In this document: positions 7,243-15,019 of the stretch, in pieces
Layout: every line of letters begins with the position of its first letter
How positions within the stretch are numbered: the stretch's first letter is position 1
Assembly: GCA_035535315.1 (NCBI GenBank)
Contig: DATLQD010000131.1
Span: 1-24,710 of the forward strand
Origin: DASQGA01 sp035535315
Lineage (GTDB): Bacteria; Actinomycetota; Thermoleophilia; Gaiellales; Gaiellaceae
Direction: 5' to 3'
Length of the DNA: 24,710 nt
Notes under the pieces: model-generated
Database searches by the model: none
Seen by the model: the letters and a program-made list of their open reading frames with translations, nothing else
Told to the model about the DNA's origin: nothing
Translations under genes and position numbers: made by a program

Positions 7243-8060
7243 CACGACAGGAGGCGCTCGAGCGGCTCCGGGCCGAGGTCACAAAGGGAAGGCCGATCAT
7301 CGGAGCAGGGGCGGGCACGGGTCTTTCGGCCAAGTGTGCCGAGGCCGGCGGAGCGGACCTCATCATCATCTACAACTCGGGGCGCTACCGGATGGCAGGG
7401 CGCGGGTCGCTCGCCGGCCTCCTGCCTTACGGCGACGCGAACGCCATCGTCGTCGAGATGGCGGCGGAGGTGCTTCCGATCGTCACGCAGACTCCGGTCC
7501 TCGCCGGCGTGTGCGGCACGGATCCCTTCCGGATCATGCCGGTCTTCCTCCGCCAGCTCCGGGACCTGGGCTTCTCCGGCATCCAGAATTTCCCGACCGT
7601 CGGCCTGATCGACGGCACCTTCCGCGCCAACCTCGAGGAGACAGGGATGGGGTATGGACTCGAGATCGAGCTGATCCGGGCAGCCCGCGAGCTCGATCTG
7701 CTGACTGCGCCGTATGTCTTCACGCCCGAGGACGCTCGCGCGATGGCGGCGGCCGGCGCCGACGTCCTCGTCCCCCACATGGGGCTCACGACCTCTGGGA
7801 CGATCGGGGCGGAGACGGCGAAGACGCTCGACGAGTCCGTGGAGCTCGTCCAGGCCATGCACGACGCCGCCCGGGAGGTTGATTCCGACGTCCTCGTGCT
7901 CTGCCACGGTGGGCCAATCGCCGAGCCGGAGCACGCGGCCTACGTGCTCGAGCGGACACGAGGTGTGGTCGGGTTCTTCGGCGCTTCGAGCATGGAACGT
8001 CTCCCGACCGAGATCGCGATGACGGAGAACATGCGACGCTTCAAGGCAATCTCGACGTAG
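7239..8060 (+). CDS. PEP-hydrolase-like TIM-barrel protein (Tm-1 C-terminal-type)
   Basis: TIM-barrel protein of 273 residues in the phosphoenolpyruvate hydrolase-like family (PF09370, formerly TIM-barrel signal transduction). I start it at ATG 7239, which overlaps the stop of the Tm-1-like gene (ATGA) and gives the family length. The open frame runs further upstream only as a shadow. Visible landmarks are IGAGAGTGLSAKCAEAGGAD, then IYNSGRYRMAGRGSL, GVCGTDPF, FPTVGLIDGTFR and VPHMGLTTSGTIG. These fit PEP-mutase/isocitrate-lyase-like folds that act on 2-oxo acids or C-C bonds. In plants the homologous domain is the C-terminal half of Tm-1, so this gene and 6025-7242 form a split version. The substrate is unknown. 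Confidence 0.86.
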   Translation: MTRQEALERLRAEVTKGRPIIGAGAGTGLSAKCAEAGGADLIIIYNSGRYRMAGRGSLAGLLPYGDANAIVVEMAAEVLPIVTQTPVLAGVCGTDPFRIMPVFLRQLRDLGFSGIQNFPTVGLIDGTFRANLEETGMGYGLEIELIRAARELDLLTAPYVFTPEDARAMAAAGADVLVPHMGLTTSGTIGAETAKTLDESVELVQAMHDAAREVDSDVLVLCHGGPIAEPEHAAYVLERTRGVVGFFGASSMERLPTEIAMTENMRRFKAIST

Positions 8061-8070
8061 GAGGAAACGC

Positions 8071-8481
8071 GTGCAGGCGGTTGATCCGAACGAGCTTCCG
8101 ACACACACCTTCGAGTGGGGCTCGATCAAGTGGTTCGTCTCACCCGAGAGCACGGAGGGCGCGGGGATGACGTTCGGCGAGGTCGTGCTCCAGCCAGGGA
8201 AGGGCCACGACCGGCACAACCATCCCGAGTCGGAAGAGATCCTTTACGTCCTCTCGGGCGAGGGTGAGCAGATGCTCGACGACGGCAAGCCGTTCCAGGT
8301 GCATCCGGGCGACACGATCTACGTCCCGAAGGCCATGTTTCACTCGACGCGGAACACGGGCTGGCAGACAATGCGGCTGCTTGCGGTCTACAACCCGGGC
8401 GGGCCTGAGAAGGCGCTCGAGGAGCTTCCCGACTTCCAGGAGGTGCCGGCAGGCAGTACGCAGGTTTGGAACCGGGGCTGA
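8071..8481 (+). CDS. Cupin-domain protein
   Basis: Single-domain cupin of 136 residues. It starts at GTG 8071, with a strong GGAGGAAA ribosome site at 8060-8067. Cupin motif 1 is seen as GHDRHNHPESEEILYVLSGEG, with His-x-His and Glu as metal ligands. Motif 2 is GDTIYVPKAMFHSTRNTG, with the third histidine. Small cupins of this kind act as sugar or keto-acid isomerases, dioxygenases or binding proteins; the sequence does not tell which. It lies between the PEP-hydrolase-like gene (10-base gap) and the dehydrogenase, which overlaps its stop by one base (TGATG). Confidence 0.85.
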   Translation: MQAVDPNELPTHTFEWGSIKWFVSPESTEGAGMTFGEVVLQPGKGHDRHNHPESEEILYVLSGEGEQMLDDGKPFQVHPGDTIYVPKAMFHSTRNTGWQTMRLLAVYNPGGPEKALEELPDFQEVPAGSTQVWNRG

Positions 8482-9455
8482 TGCAGGCGGTCCGCATCCA
8501 CGAGTACGGGCCACCGTCCAACCTGGTCTACGAGCAAGTGCCCGATCCCGAGCCGGCAGCCGGCGAGGTCGTGGTTGAGCTCCGGGCCGTGGGGGTCAAC
8601 CGGCGCGATACCGCGGTCCGGCGGGGGGCCTACGGGGACTTCCCCTTGCCCCTGACTCCAGGCTCCGAAGGGGCCGGCATCCGGCGAGACACCGGCGAGG
8701 AGGTCGTGATCCACCCGGGTCTGCGCTGGGGAGATCGAGAGGAAACCTCCGGCCCGGAGTTCGGCATCCTCGGCGGGCCCGAGGACGGCACCTATGCCGA
8801 GCTGGTCAAGATCCCGGCCGAGAATGTCTACCCGAAGCCCGCGCAGTTGTCGTGGGAGGAGGCGGCAACCCTCGCCGTCGCAGGCTTGACGGCGTACCGC
8901 GCCCTCTTCACCCGCGCCAGCCTCAGCCAGGGGGAGACCGCCCTGATTCTGGGCGCCGGAAGCGGTGTGGCGACGTTCGCCGTCCCGCTCGCAACCCAGG
9001 CCGGGGCCCGAGTCCTCGTCACCTCCTCGAGCGCTGAGAAGATCGAGCGGGCCCGAGGACTCGGCGCGGCGGGCGGGGTCGACTACACGGACGGTGACTG
9101 GCCGGAAGCGGTGCGCGAGCTCGCAGGCGGCGGTGTGGATGTCGTCCTCGACTCGGTCGGAACGACCTGGAACGACTCGCTGCGCTGCCTGCGGCCGGGT
9201 GGGCGGGCCGTCGTCATGGGAGCGACGGGCGGAGGCCAATCGGAGCTCGACGTCCGTCCGTTCTACCTGCGGCACCTCTCCCTGCTCGGGACGACGCTGG
9301 GAAGCCCCAGGGATTTCGAGCGCTTCCTCGAGACCGTCTCGAAGGCCACCTGGCGACCGATCATCGACAGCGTCCGGCCGCTGGCGGAGGCCGCCGCCGC
9401 CCATGAGCGGATGGAGGCCGGCGAGCACTTCGGCAAGCTCGTGCTCGCCGTCTAG
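8481..9455 (+). CDS. Medium-chain dehydrogenase/quinone-oxidoreductase-like protein lacking zinc ligands
   Basis: MDR-superfamily oxidoreductase (COG0604 type) of 324 residues. It is started at ATG 8481, where TGATG joins it to the cupin stop; an upstream TTG at 8466 would only add five residues. The N-terminal GroES-like part reads GVNRRDTAVRRG and PGSEGAG, so the catalytic Cys and GHE of zinc alcohol dehydrogenases are absent. The structural-zinc loop with four cysteines is also missing (GLRWGDREETSG). The nucleotide-binding fold has GAGSGV at 158-163. It is therefore probably a zinc-independent NAD(P)H-dependent reductase for quinones or enoyl/keto substrates. It abuts the BKACE gene (TAGTG), so it may reduce or supply its keto acid. 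Confidence 0.85.
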   Translation: MQAVRIHEYGPPSNLVYEQVPDPEPAAGEVVVELRAVGVNRRDTAVRRGAYGDFPLPLTPGSEGAGIRRDTGEEVVIHPGLRWGDREETSGPEFGILGGPEDGTYAELVKIPAENVYPKPAQLSWEEAATLAVAGLTAYRALFTRASLSQGETALILGAGSGVATFAVPLATQAGARVLVTSSSAEKIERARGLGAAGGVDYTDGDWPEAVRELAGGGVDVVLDSVGTTWNDSLRCLRPGGRAVVMGATGGGQSELDVRPFYLRHLSLLGTTLGSPRDFERFLETVSKATWRPIIDSVRPLAEAAAAHERMEAGEHFGKLVLAV

Positions 9456-10369
9456 TGCCGGGCAACAAGGCCTTCATCTCCTGCGCGATCACGGGCGGGA
9501 TGACTGTCCCGGGCCAGAGTGAAGCCATCCCCGTGACGGTCGAGGAGATCGTCGACTCGGCGGTCGCGGCCCACGAGGCCGGAGCGGCAATCGTCCACGT
9601 GCACGTCCGTGACCCGGCTTCCGGAAAGCCGTCCGCCGAGCTGGGGCTCTTCGAAGAGGTGATTGCGGGCATCCGCGAGCGGTGCAACGCGATCGTCCAG
9701 CCGACGACCGGTGGCGGCGTCGGCATGACGATCGACGAGCGGGCGCGTGTTCTCTCCGCCTGCCGGCCCGAGCTGGCGAGCTTCAACGTGGGGAGCTTCA
9801 ACTTCGGGATCTTCCAGGTCCGGCACCGCCCCGAGATGGAGCCCTGGGAGATCGACTATCTGGAATCGACCCGCGAGTACGTCTTCAGGAACACGTTCGC
9901 CGACACGTACCGGCTCGCCGAGCTCTTTCGGGAGGCCGGGACGAAGCCCGAGCTCGAGACGTACGACGTCGGTCACCTTTACAACGTCGCCCACCTGCTC
10001 GATCAGGAGCTGCTCGACCCACCGCTCCACATCCAGTTCGTCCTCGGCGTGCTGGGCGCGAACGCCGCCACCCTCGAGCAGCTCCTCCACATGCGCCGCA
10101 CCGCGAACGAGCTCTTCGGCGCCGGGGCATACACGTGGTCGGCGGCCGGGGTCGGCTACCCGGGGGAGTTTCATCTCGCGGCGACTGCGCTCATGCTGGG
10201 CGGTCACGTCCGGGTCGGGCTCGAGGACAACCTGCGGCTCGACGTGGAGCGCCGGGCGGCATCGAACGCGGAGCTCGTCGAGAAGGCGATGACGCTCGCC
10301 CCGCTCCTCGACCGGGAGCCGGCGACGGCCGACGAAGCGCGCGCAATCCTCGGCCTCCGCCCTCGCTAG
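9455..10369 (+). CDS. BKACE-family beta-keto acid cleavage enzyme
   Basis: Protein of 304 residues from GTG 9455, which overlaps the previous stop by one base. It belongs to the 3-keto-5-aminohexanoate cleavage (Kce/BKACE, PF05853) family of zinc TIM barrels. These condense a beta-keto acid with acetyl-CoA, giving acetoacetate and a new acyl-CoA. Zinc ligands H48 and H50 lie in AAIVHVHVRDP, and the conserved acidic pair E257-D258 in GLEDN near the C-terminus. QPTTGGG follows the first third. The family handles many beta-keto acids, and residues that decide the substrate cannot be judged here. It is the last gene of the plus-strand operon; its TAG is directly followed by the complementary TAG of the convergent operon. 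It implies that the pathway yields a beta-keto acid. Confidence 0.9.
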   Translation: MPGNKAFISCAITGGMTVPGQSEAIPVTVEEIVDSAVAAHEAGAAIVHVHVRDPASGKPSAELGLFEEVIAGIRERCNAIVQPTTGGGVGMTIDERARVLSACRPELASFNVGSFNFGIFQVRHRPEMEPWEIDYLESTREYVFRNTFADTYRLAELFREAGTKPELETYDVGHLYNVAHLLDQELLDPPLHIQFVLGVLGANAATLEQLLHMRRTANELFGAGAYTWSAAGVGYPGEFHLAATALMLGGHVRVGLEDNLRLDVERRAASNAELVEKAMTLAPLLDREPATADEARAILGLRPR

Positions 10370-11515
10370 CTAAACCTCGACGACCGCCGCAGCCCGCTGT
10401 GACTCGAGCGCTGCCGTGAACAGGCGGTGCGTGGCTGTGGCCTCTTCCGGCGTCGCGCAGTAGAAGGGCTGGCGCATCCCCTCGCGTCCGTGTGCGAGCT
10501 CGTCGAGGAACGCTGCCCACATCTGGAGGATCGCGTCCGAGAAGCCGAACTCGAAGATTGCGCCCGTGATGGTCGGGTAGGCAGAGACGGATCCGAGATC
10601 CGTCGTCCGCCAGGCCTGCCGCATGCCCCGCTCGAACACCAGTGTCCGGAGCGTCTTCGGGAACTTGGTCGTGTACGCGATCGAGGCTTCGGTGCCGTCG
10701 ATCTCGATCGTCCACGTGTTCGTCTCGCCAGGCGCGATCCGCTTGGTCTCGATCCGGAGCGGGAACGCATGCCCGTCGTCCTCCGCCTCGCAGAGGAGGA
10801 CCGCGTTGTCCCACGTGTCGCATGGCGCCGCGCCGCCGGCTCCGTCCGGGCGCTCGGGCACCACGTCCGTCAGGATCGCCCGCACGTTCTTTGGCGCCCA
10901 GCCGGCGCGGAGCGGCAGGTGGAGGGCATGCATGCCGAGATCGCCCAGACAGCCGTACTCGCCGTTCAGCGCCGCGCGCCGCTTCCAGTTGATTGGTTTC
11001 TCCGGATCCAGGTCGCTGGAGTGGAGGAAGAGCGAGCGAACCTCGATCACGCGGCCGAACCGGCGCTCCCTGACGAAGCGCACGACCTCCTGGCCGCCGG
11101 GATAGAAGGGGAGCTCCGACGAGCACCGCGCGAGCAGGTCCGGCCGGGCGGCGATCTCGCGGTTGATCGCCTCGTTCGCCGGCAGGTCGATCCCGAACGG
11201 CTTCTCGCCGAGCAGGTGCTTCCCGGCGCGGAGAGCCGCCGTGTAGAGCTCCTCGTGCAAGTGGTGCGGTACGGCGCAATAGACGGCTCCGATCGACTCG
11301 TCGTTCATCAGCTCGTGCCAGTCGGAGACGAGCCGCGGCGCCGGACGCAGCCGCTCGTACCAGGCGAGCACCTGCGGGTTCGTGTCGCAGACGGCGACCA
11401 GTTCCGGCCGGACGCCGAGATCGTCGAGGTGAACCCAGCGCGCCGCGGCGCTTGCGAACTCCCGACCCATGAGCCCGCCGCCCACCAGCCCGAAGCGGAC
11501 GGGGCGCTCAGCCAC
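10370..11515 (-). CDS. Gfo/Idh/MocA-family oxidoreductase 1
   Basis: NAD(P)-dependent sugar or cyclitol dehydrogenase, 381 residues. It is read from GTG 11515, which overlaps the end of the aldolase gene by eight bases (GTGGCTGA). An ATG at 11548 would add an Arg-rich 11-residue extension and is a possible alternative. The Rossmann motif GLVGGGLMG is at residues 9-17, EKP at 104-106 and the catalytic motif GDLGMHALHL with D192 and H196. The length is typical for the family (330-400). It is the last gene of the thirteen-gene minus-strand operon. It differs clearly from the other Gfo protein at 15698-16864, so two distinct oxidations or epimerisation steps are likely. Substrate unknown; inositol, glucose-like and uronic substrates are all known in the family. 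Confidence 0.88.
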   Translation of the reverse strand: MAERPVRFGLVGGGLMGREFASAAARWVHLDDLGVRPELVAVCDTNPQVLAWYERLRPAPRLVSDWHELMNDESIGAVYCAVPHHLHEELYTAALRAGKHLLGEKPFGIDLPANEAINREIAARPDLLARCSSELPFYPGGQEVVRFVRERRFGRVIEVRSLFLHSSDLDPEKPINWKRRAALNGEYGCLGDLGMHALHLPLRAGWAPKNVRAILTDVVPERPDGAGGAAPCDTWDNAVLLCEAEDDGHAFPLRIETKRIAPGETNTWTIEIDGTEASIAYTTKFPKTLRTLVFERGMRQAWRTTDLGSVSAYPTITGAIFEFGFSDAILQMWAAFLDELAHGREGMRQPFYCATPEEATATHRLFTAALESQRAAAVVEV

Positions 11516-12335
11516 GGAGCCGGTCGAGCGCTTCCTCCGCCGAGGCATCCTCGTGGAGGATGGACATGAGCGCTCGGATCATCGCGGCCGGAGCCTCGTG
11601 CTGGATCACGTTTCTCCCGTAGACGATCCCGGCCGCTCCCCCGGCGAGCACGGCCTCGGTGCGACGGAGAATCTCGTCGTCGGGCGCGCGGCCGCCACCG
11701 CGCACGAGCACGGGCCGATCGCCGGCCGCCTCGACGACGCGCTCGTAGTCGTCCAGGTCGTCGGTCGGATCGGCCTTGACGACGTCCGCGCCGAGCTCGA
11801 CCGCCTGGCGGACGAGCGTCACGATCCGGTCCGCGTCTCCGTCGACCCCGTAGCCCGTCTCGCCTGCCTTCATGGCGAGCGGTTCGACCATGAGCGGCAT
11901 TGCTACCGGATCGCAGCTCGCGCGCAGGCGTGACACGTTCCGGACGCAGGCCTGCACTAGCTCGGGCTGACCGGGCAGGAGAAGGACGTTTGCGACGACG
12001 CAGGCGGCGTCGAGTGCGACCGCCTGCTCGACTGCGTTCTCAACCAGCTCGCTCCAGAGATACTCGCGGCTGACCCCCTCACGGCCGTAGACGTTCGCGA
12101 TGTCCGTCCGCAGGACGAGTGCCGGCTTCGCCGGGCCGGGGATCCGCTGGAGCAGCGGCGCCTGGCCGCGCGAGAGCTGGATCGCGTCGGGGCCCGCCTC
12201 CGCGAGTGTGGCGATCGCGTGCTCCATGTCCTCGATCCCCACGAGGAACGACGGCTCTCCGAAGAAGCCGTGGTCGACAGCCACGTCGAGGCATCTGCCG
12301 TCGGCCGCGAACAGTCGATTGAGGCGGGCCTGCAC
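11508..12335 (-). CDS. Class I aldolase, DeoC/LacD/LsrF-like
   Basis: Aldolase of 275 residues from GTG 12335, four bases after the PfkB stop. The fold is the Schiff-base TIM barrel of the DeoC/FbaB family (COG1830 and relatives). VAVDHG sits near the N-terminus (D21), the Schiff-base lysine is K187 in DVVKADPT, and VRGGGRAPDDE followed by IVYGRNVIQ forms the phosphate-binding end. Relatives cleave tagatose-1,6-bisphosphate, fructose-1,6-bisphosphate or, in LsrF, thiolyse phosphorylated AI-2. Beside a PfkB kinase it should cleave the phosphorylated sugar acid or ketose made by that kinase. It overlaps the Gfo gene downstream by eight bases. Confidence 0.87.
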   Translation of the reverse strand: MQARLNRLFAADGRCLDVAVDHGFFGEPSFLVGIEDMEHAIATLAEAGPDAIQLSRGQAPLLQRIPGPAKPALVLRTDIANVYGREGVSREYLWSELVENAVEQAVALDAACVVANVLLLPGQPELVQACVRNVSRLRASCDPVAMPLMVEPLAMKAGETGYGVDGDADRIVTLVRQAVELGADVVKADPTDDLDDYERVVEAAGDRPVLVRGGGRAPDDEILRRTEAVLAGGAAGIVYGRNVIQHEAPAAMIRALMSILHEDASAEEALDRLRG

Positions 12336-12339
12336 GGGG

Positions 12340-13266
12340 CTAGCCTAATCCGGCAAGGGCCGACGTTTCCTCGAGCCCCCGCAAGCCGTCGTAGGCACCA
12401 CTCGCAGTTGCCGCGAGGGCGCCCGTCGCGTTCGCGAGGTGTGCGGCGTCCTCCAGCGGCAGCCCCGCGAGCTTCGCGTGCAAGAAGCCAGCCGCGAACG
12501 CGTCGCCGGAGCCCGTTCCGTCCATCACCTCGACGACCGGCGCCGGCACGTGGCCTTCGAACGTCTCACCGGCGACGTAGCAGCCGTCCGGGCCGAGCGT
12601 CACGGCGACCTCGCGGACGCCGAGCTCCCGGAGCTTCCGCGCCGTCCGGCCGGGCTCCCGCTCGCCCGTGACCCCTTGCGCTTCGTCGAGGCTCGGCGTG
12701 AAGAGGTCGAGCCCGTCCAGCGACGGGAGCACGCGATTCCAGCGACCGCTCGCATCGTAGGCCGTGTCGAGCGAGGTGAGGAGCCCTCGCCGTCGCGCCT
12801 CTGCGAGGACGGCGGCGGTCGGCTCTCCATCCAGCGCCTCCAGGAGCAGCGCGCCGCCGACGTGGAGCGCCCGACCCGAGAAGATCAGCTCAGGATCGAG
12901 ATCATCGGCGCCCAGGCTCGCGTTCGCGCCGGGGAGGTGAAGGAACGTGCGCTCGCCGTCGGCTCCCACCACCGCGACCGTCGCCGATGTCGATGTCGCC
13001 GGATCTCTCACGACCGCCCGCTGGTCGATGCCGCGCTCTTCCAGAATGCCGAGGAGCACGTCGCCGAGCGGGTCGACCCCCACCTTGCCTGCTACGGCCG
13101 CGCGGAGGCCCAGGCGACCGAGGGCGCTCGCCGTGTTGAGCGCGCAACCGCCGCCGTGGACGCGTATCTCGTCGACGAGCGCCAGTGTGCCTCGCTCGGG
13201 CAGGCGGTCGACCGGTCGTGCGATGACGTCGGCGACGAGGATCCCGAGGCAGACGACGTCTGTCAC
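12340..13266 (-). CDS. PfkB-family carbohydrate kinase
   Basis: Ribokinase-superfamily sugar kinase of 308 residues. It starts at GTG 13266, which overlaps the lutC stop by four bases (GTGA). The first PfkB signature is visible as GGGCALNTASALGRLG near residues 38-53. The second is DGTGSGDAFAAGF from residue 249, with the catalytic base D255 and its anion hole. The middle has TPSLDEAQGVTG and VTLGPDGC, typical of the family. Members include KDG kinase, IolC, fructokinase and tagatose-6-phosphate kinase; the sequence does not discriminate. Its position before a class I aldolase suggests a phosphorylate-then-cleave pair, as in the IolC/IolJ or LacC/LacD pathways. Confidence 0.9.
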   Translation of the reverse strand: MTDVVCLGILVADVIARPVDRLPERGTLALVDEIRVHGGGCALNTASALGRLGLRAAVAGKVGVDPLGDVLLGILEERGIDQRAVVRDPATSTSATVAVVGADGERTFLHLPGANASLGADDLDPELIFSGRALHVGGALLLEALDGEPTAAVLAEARRRGLLTSLDTAYDASGRWNRVLPSLDGLDLFTPSLDEAQGVTGEREPGRTARKLRELGVREVAVTLGPDGCYVAGETFEGHVPAPVVEVMDGTGSGDAFAAGFLHAKLAGLPLEDAAHLANATGALAATASGAYDGLRGLEETSALAGLG

Positions 13267-13646
13267 GCGGGGAGGAGGACGATGTGCACTTCCGCGGGCC
13301 CGTGGAGGCCGACGATCATGCGCTGCTCGATGTCGGCGCTCCGGCTCGGACCGGTCACGATCGAGAGCGAGGACGGAAGCGGACGCTCGAGACTCGCGAA
13401 GAGCGTGGCAAGGTCGGGGAGAATCCGATTCTCAGACAGGAGGGAGACGTGGACGTCGCCGACGAGGTGACGCGCGCGAGGCTCGTTCGGCGAAGCCGCG
13501 ATGACGACGCTGCCCGTGTCTGCGAGACCGTAGAGGGCGACGGAGACACCGGCCCCCTCGAGCGCCGGTGGCTCGCCGCGGTGGACGCGGAAGTGCGCCT
13601 CCTCCGCGTTGCGAACGAAGCGCTCCACGAGCTCTTCCCTGCTCAT
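13263..13646 (-). CDS. lutC: LutC-like LUD-domain protein, short form
   Basis: Only 127 residues from ATG 13646, which overlaps the lutB stop (ATGA). LutC proteins are normally about 200-240 residues. The visible part is the C-terminal core of the LUD domain: GLADTGSVVIAAS, then HVSLLSENRILPDLATLF, and the diagnostic TGPSRSADIEQRMIVGLHGP near the C-terminus. An upstream start at 13703 would lie within lutB and add a basic stretch with no family similarity. The first half of the usual domain is therefore missing. LutABC oxidises lactate in Bacillus, where LutC is a soluble partner of the iron-sulfur subunits. The short form may be functional, because LutB carries its own LUD domain. Confidence 0.82.
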   Translation of the reverse strand: MSREELVERFVRNAEEAHFRVHRGEPPALEGAGVSVALYGLADTGSVVIAASPNEPRARHLVGDVHVSLLSENRILPDLATLFASLERPLPSSLSIVTGPSRSADIEQRMIVGLHGPAEVHIVLLPA

Positions 13647-15019
13647 CGGCGGTCGCGGAATCGGCGGCGCGCGATTGGCGCGAGCTCGCGCCCCGCGCTC
13701 CACGCACGGCCTGGCCCGATCCGCGGCGCCAGCCGCTGTCCAATCCGGGCGAAGGCGGTCGAGAGCCGGTAGAGCGACGGCCGCGACCAGGCGAAGGACC
13801 AGAGCGTGAAGGCGAGCCGCTCCCGGGTCGACGTGATCCGCTCTTCAACGAGGTCCTTGCGCAGCTCGAGGAGGAGCTCGTGTAGCGGGATCTTCACCGG
13901 GCAGACGTCCGTGCAGGCTCCGCAAAGAGAAGAGGCATGCGGCAGATCCGGGGCGCGCTCGAGCCCGGTCAGAAGCGGTACAAGGATCGCTCCCATGGGC
14001 CCGGAGTAGACGGGCCCGTACGCTGCGCCGCCACTCTTGCGGTAGACCGGACAGACGTTGATGCACGCACCACAGCGGATGCAGGCGAGCATCTCCCGGT
14101 ACCGCGTCTCGCGGAGCCGCGATCTTCCGTTGTCAATCACGACAACATGGAATTCCTCCGGACCGTCGGTCTCGCCCCGGCCCGCCGTCCCGCTCACGAG
14201 GCGGGTGTAGGAGGTCAGCCGCTGCCCCGTCGCGCTCCGCGCCAGGAGCTGGAGGAGGACGCCCAGCTCGTCGAGGGTCGGCACGAGACGTTCGAGTCCG
14301 AGCAGCGCCACGTGAACGGGGGGTAGCGCCGTCAGGAGGCCGGCGTTGCCCTCGTTCGTGACGAGGCAGATCGAGCCGGTCTCGGAGACGGCGAAGTTTG
14401 CGCCCGTGACGCCGACGTCGGCCGTCCGGAACACTTCGGCGAGCTGGCGGCGCGCAACACGTCCGAGCTCCTGCAGGTCCGGTGACACGGGCACGCCTTC
14501 GACTTGCTCGAAGAGCTTGGCGACCTCCGGCGCCGTCTGGCGGATCGCCGGGACGATGATGTGCTCTGGGTGGCCGCCGGCAAGCTGGACGATGTACTCG
14601 CCGAGGTCGGTCTCGACGACCCTCATTCCCTCGGCTTCAAGCGCGGCGTTCAGGCCGATCTCTTCGCTCGCCATCGACTTCGACTTCGCGACGAGTCGCG
14701 CGCCGGCAGCCCGGGCGATCGCGACGACTGCCTCCCGAGCCTCGGCGGCGCTCGTGCAGAGGTGGACGTGGCCGCCGCGCGACTCGACCTGCTCGGTGAA
14801 CGTGCTCAGGTGGCGGTCGAGGTCGTCGATCGTGCGCATGCGGATCTCGTAGGCGCGATCCCGAAGCGCTTCTCCGTCCTCGAGCCCATTCCACGTCGCG
14901 AGCCGGTGCTGTTTGAGACGGCCGGTGACGCCGTCGAATGCCGCCTGCACTTGGGGGTCCGCGAGCTGCCCGCGGGCGATCTGTCGGAAGCTTCCGGGCG
15001 GTCTGGCGAGACTCGTCAA
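13643..15019 (-). CDS. lutB: LutB-type iron-sulfur protein (LUD domain plus two 4Fe-4S motifs)
   Basis: Iron-sulfur electron-transfer subunit of 458 residues. The start is TTG 15019, which overlaps the lutA stop (TTGA); the long frame upstream of it is antisense-like noise. The N-terminal two thirds form a LUD domain with VAKSKSMASEEIGLN, TGANFAVSETGSICLVTNEGN and ALPPVHVALLGLERLVPT. Two clusters follow: CIRCGACINVCPVY at about residues 311-324 and CGACTDVCPVKIP at about 365-377. The length matches LutB/YkgF. It should pass electrons between a 2-hydroxyacid dehydrogenase and the membrane. In this operon a GlcD-like FAD oxidase (21742-23166) is the likely partner. Confidence 0.92.
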   Translation of the reverse strand: MTSLARPPGSFRQIARGQLADPQVQAAFDGVTGRLKQHRLATWNGLEDGEALRDRAYEIRMRTIDDLDRHLSTFTEQVESRGGHVHLCTSAAEAREAVVAIARAAGARLVAKSKSMASEEIGLNAALEAEGMRVVETDLGEYIVQLAGGHPEHIIVPAIRQTAPEVAKLFEQVEGVPVSPDLQELGRVARRQLAEVFRTADVGVTGANFAVSETGSICLVTNEGNAGLLTALPPVHVALLGLERLVPTLDELGVLLQLLARSATGQRLTSYTRLVSGTAGRGETDGPEEFHVVVIDNGRSRLRETRYREMLACIRCGACINVCPVYRKSGGAAYGPVYSGPMGAILVPLLTGLERAPDLPHASSLCGACTDVCPVKIPLHELLLELRKDLVEERITSTRERLAFTLWSFAWSRPSLYRLSTAFARIGQRLAPRIGPGRAWSAGRELAPIARRRFRDRR

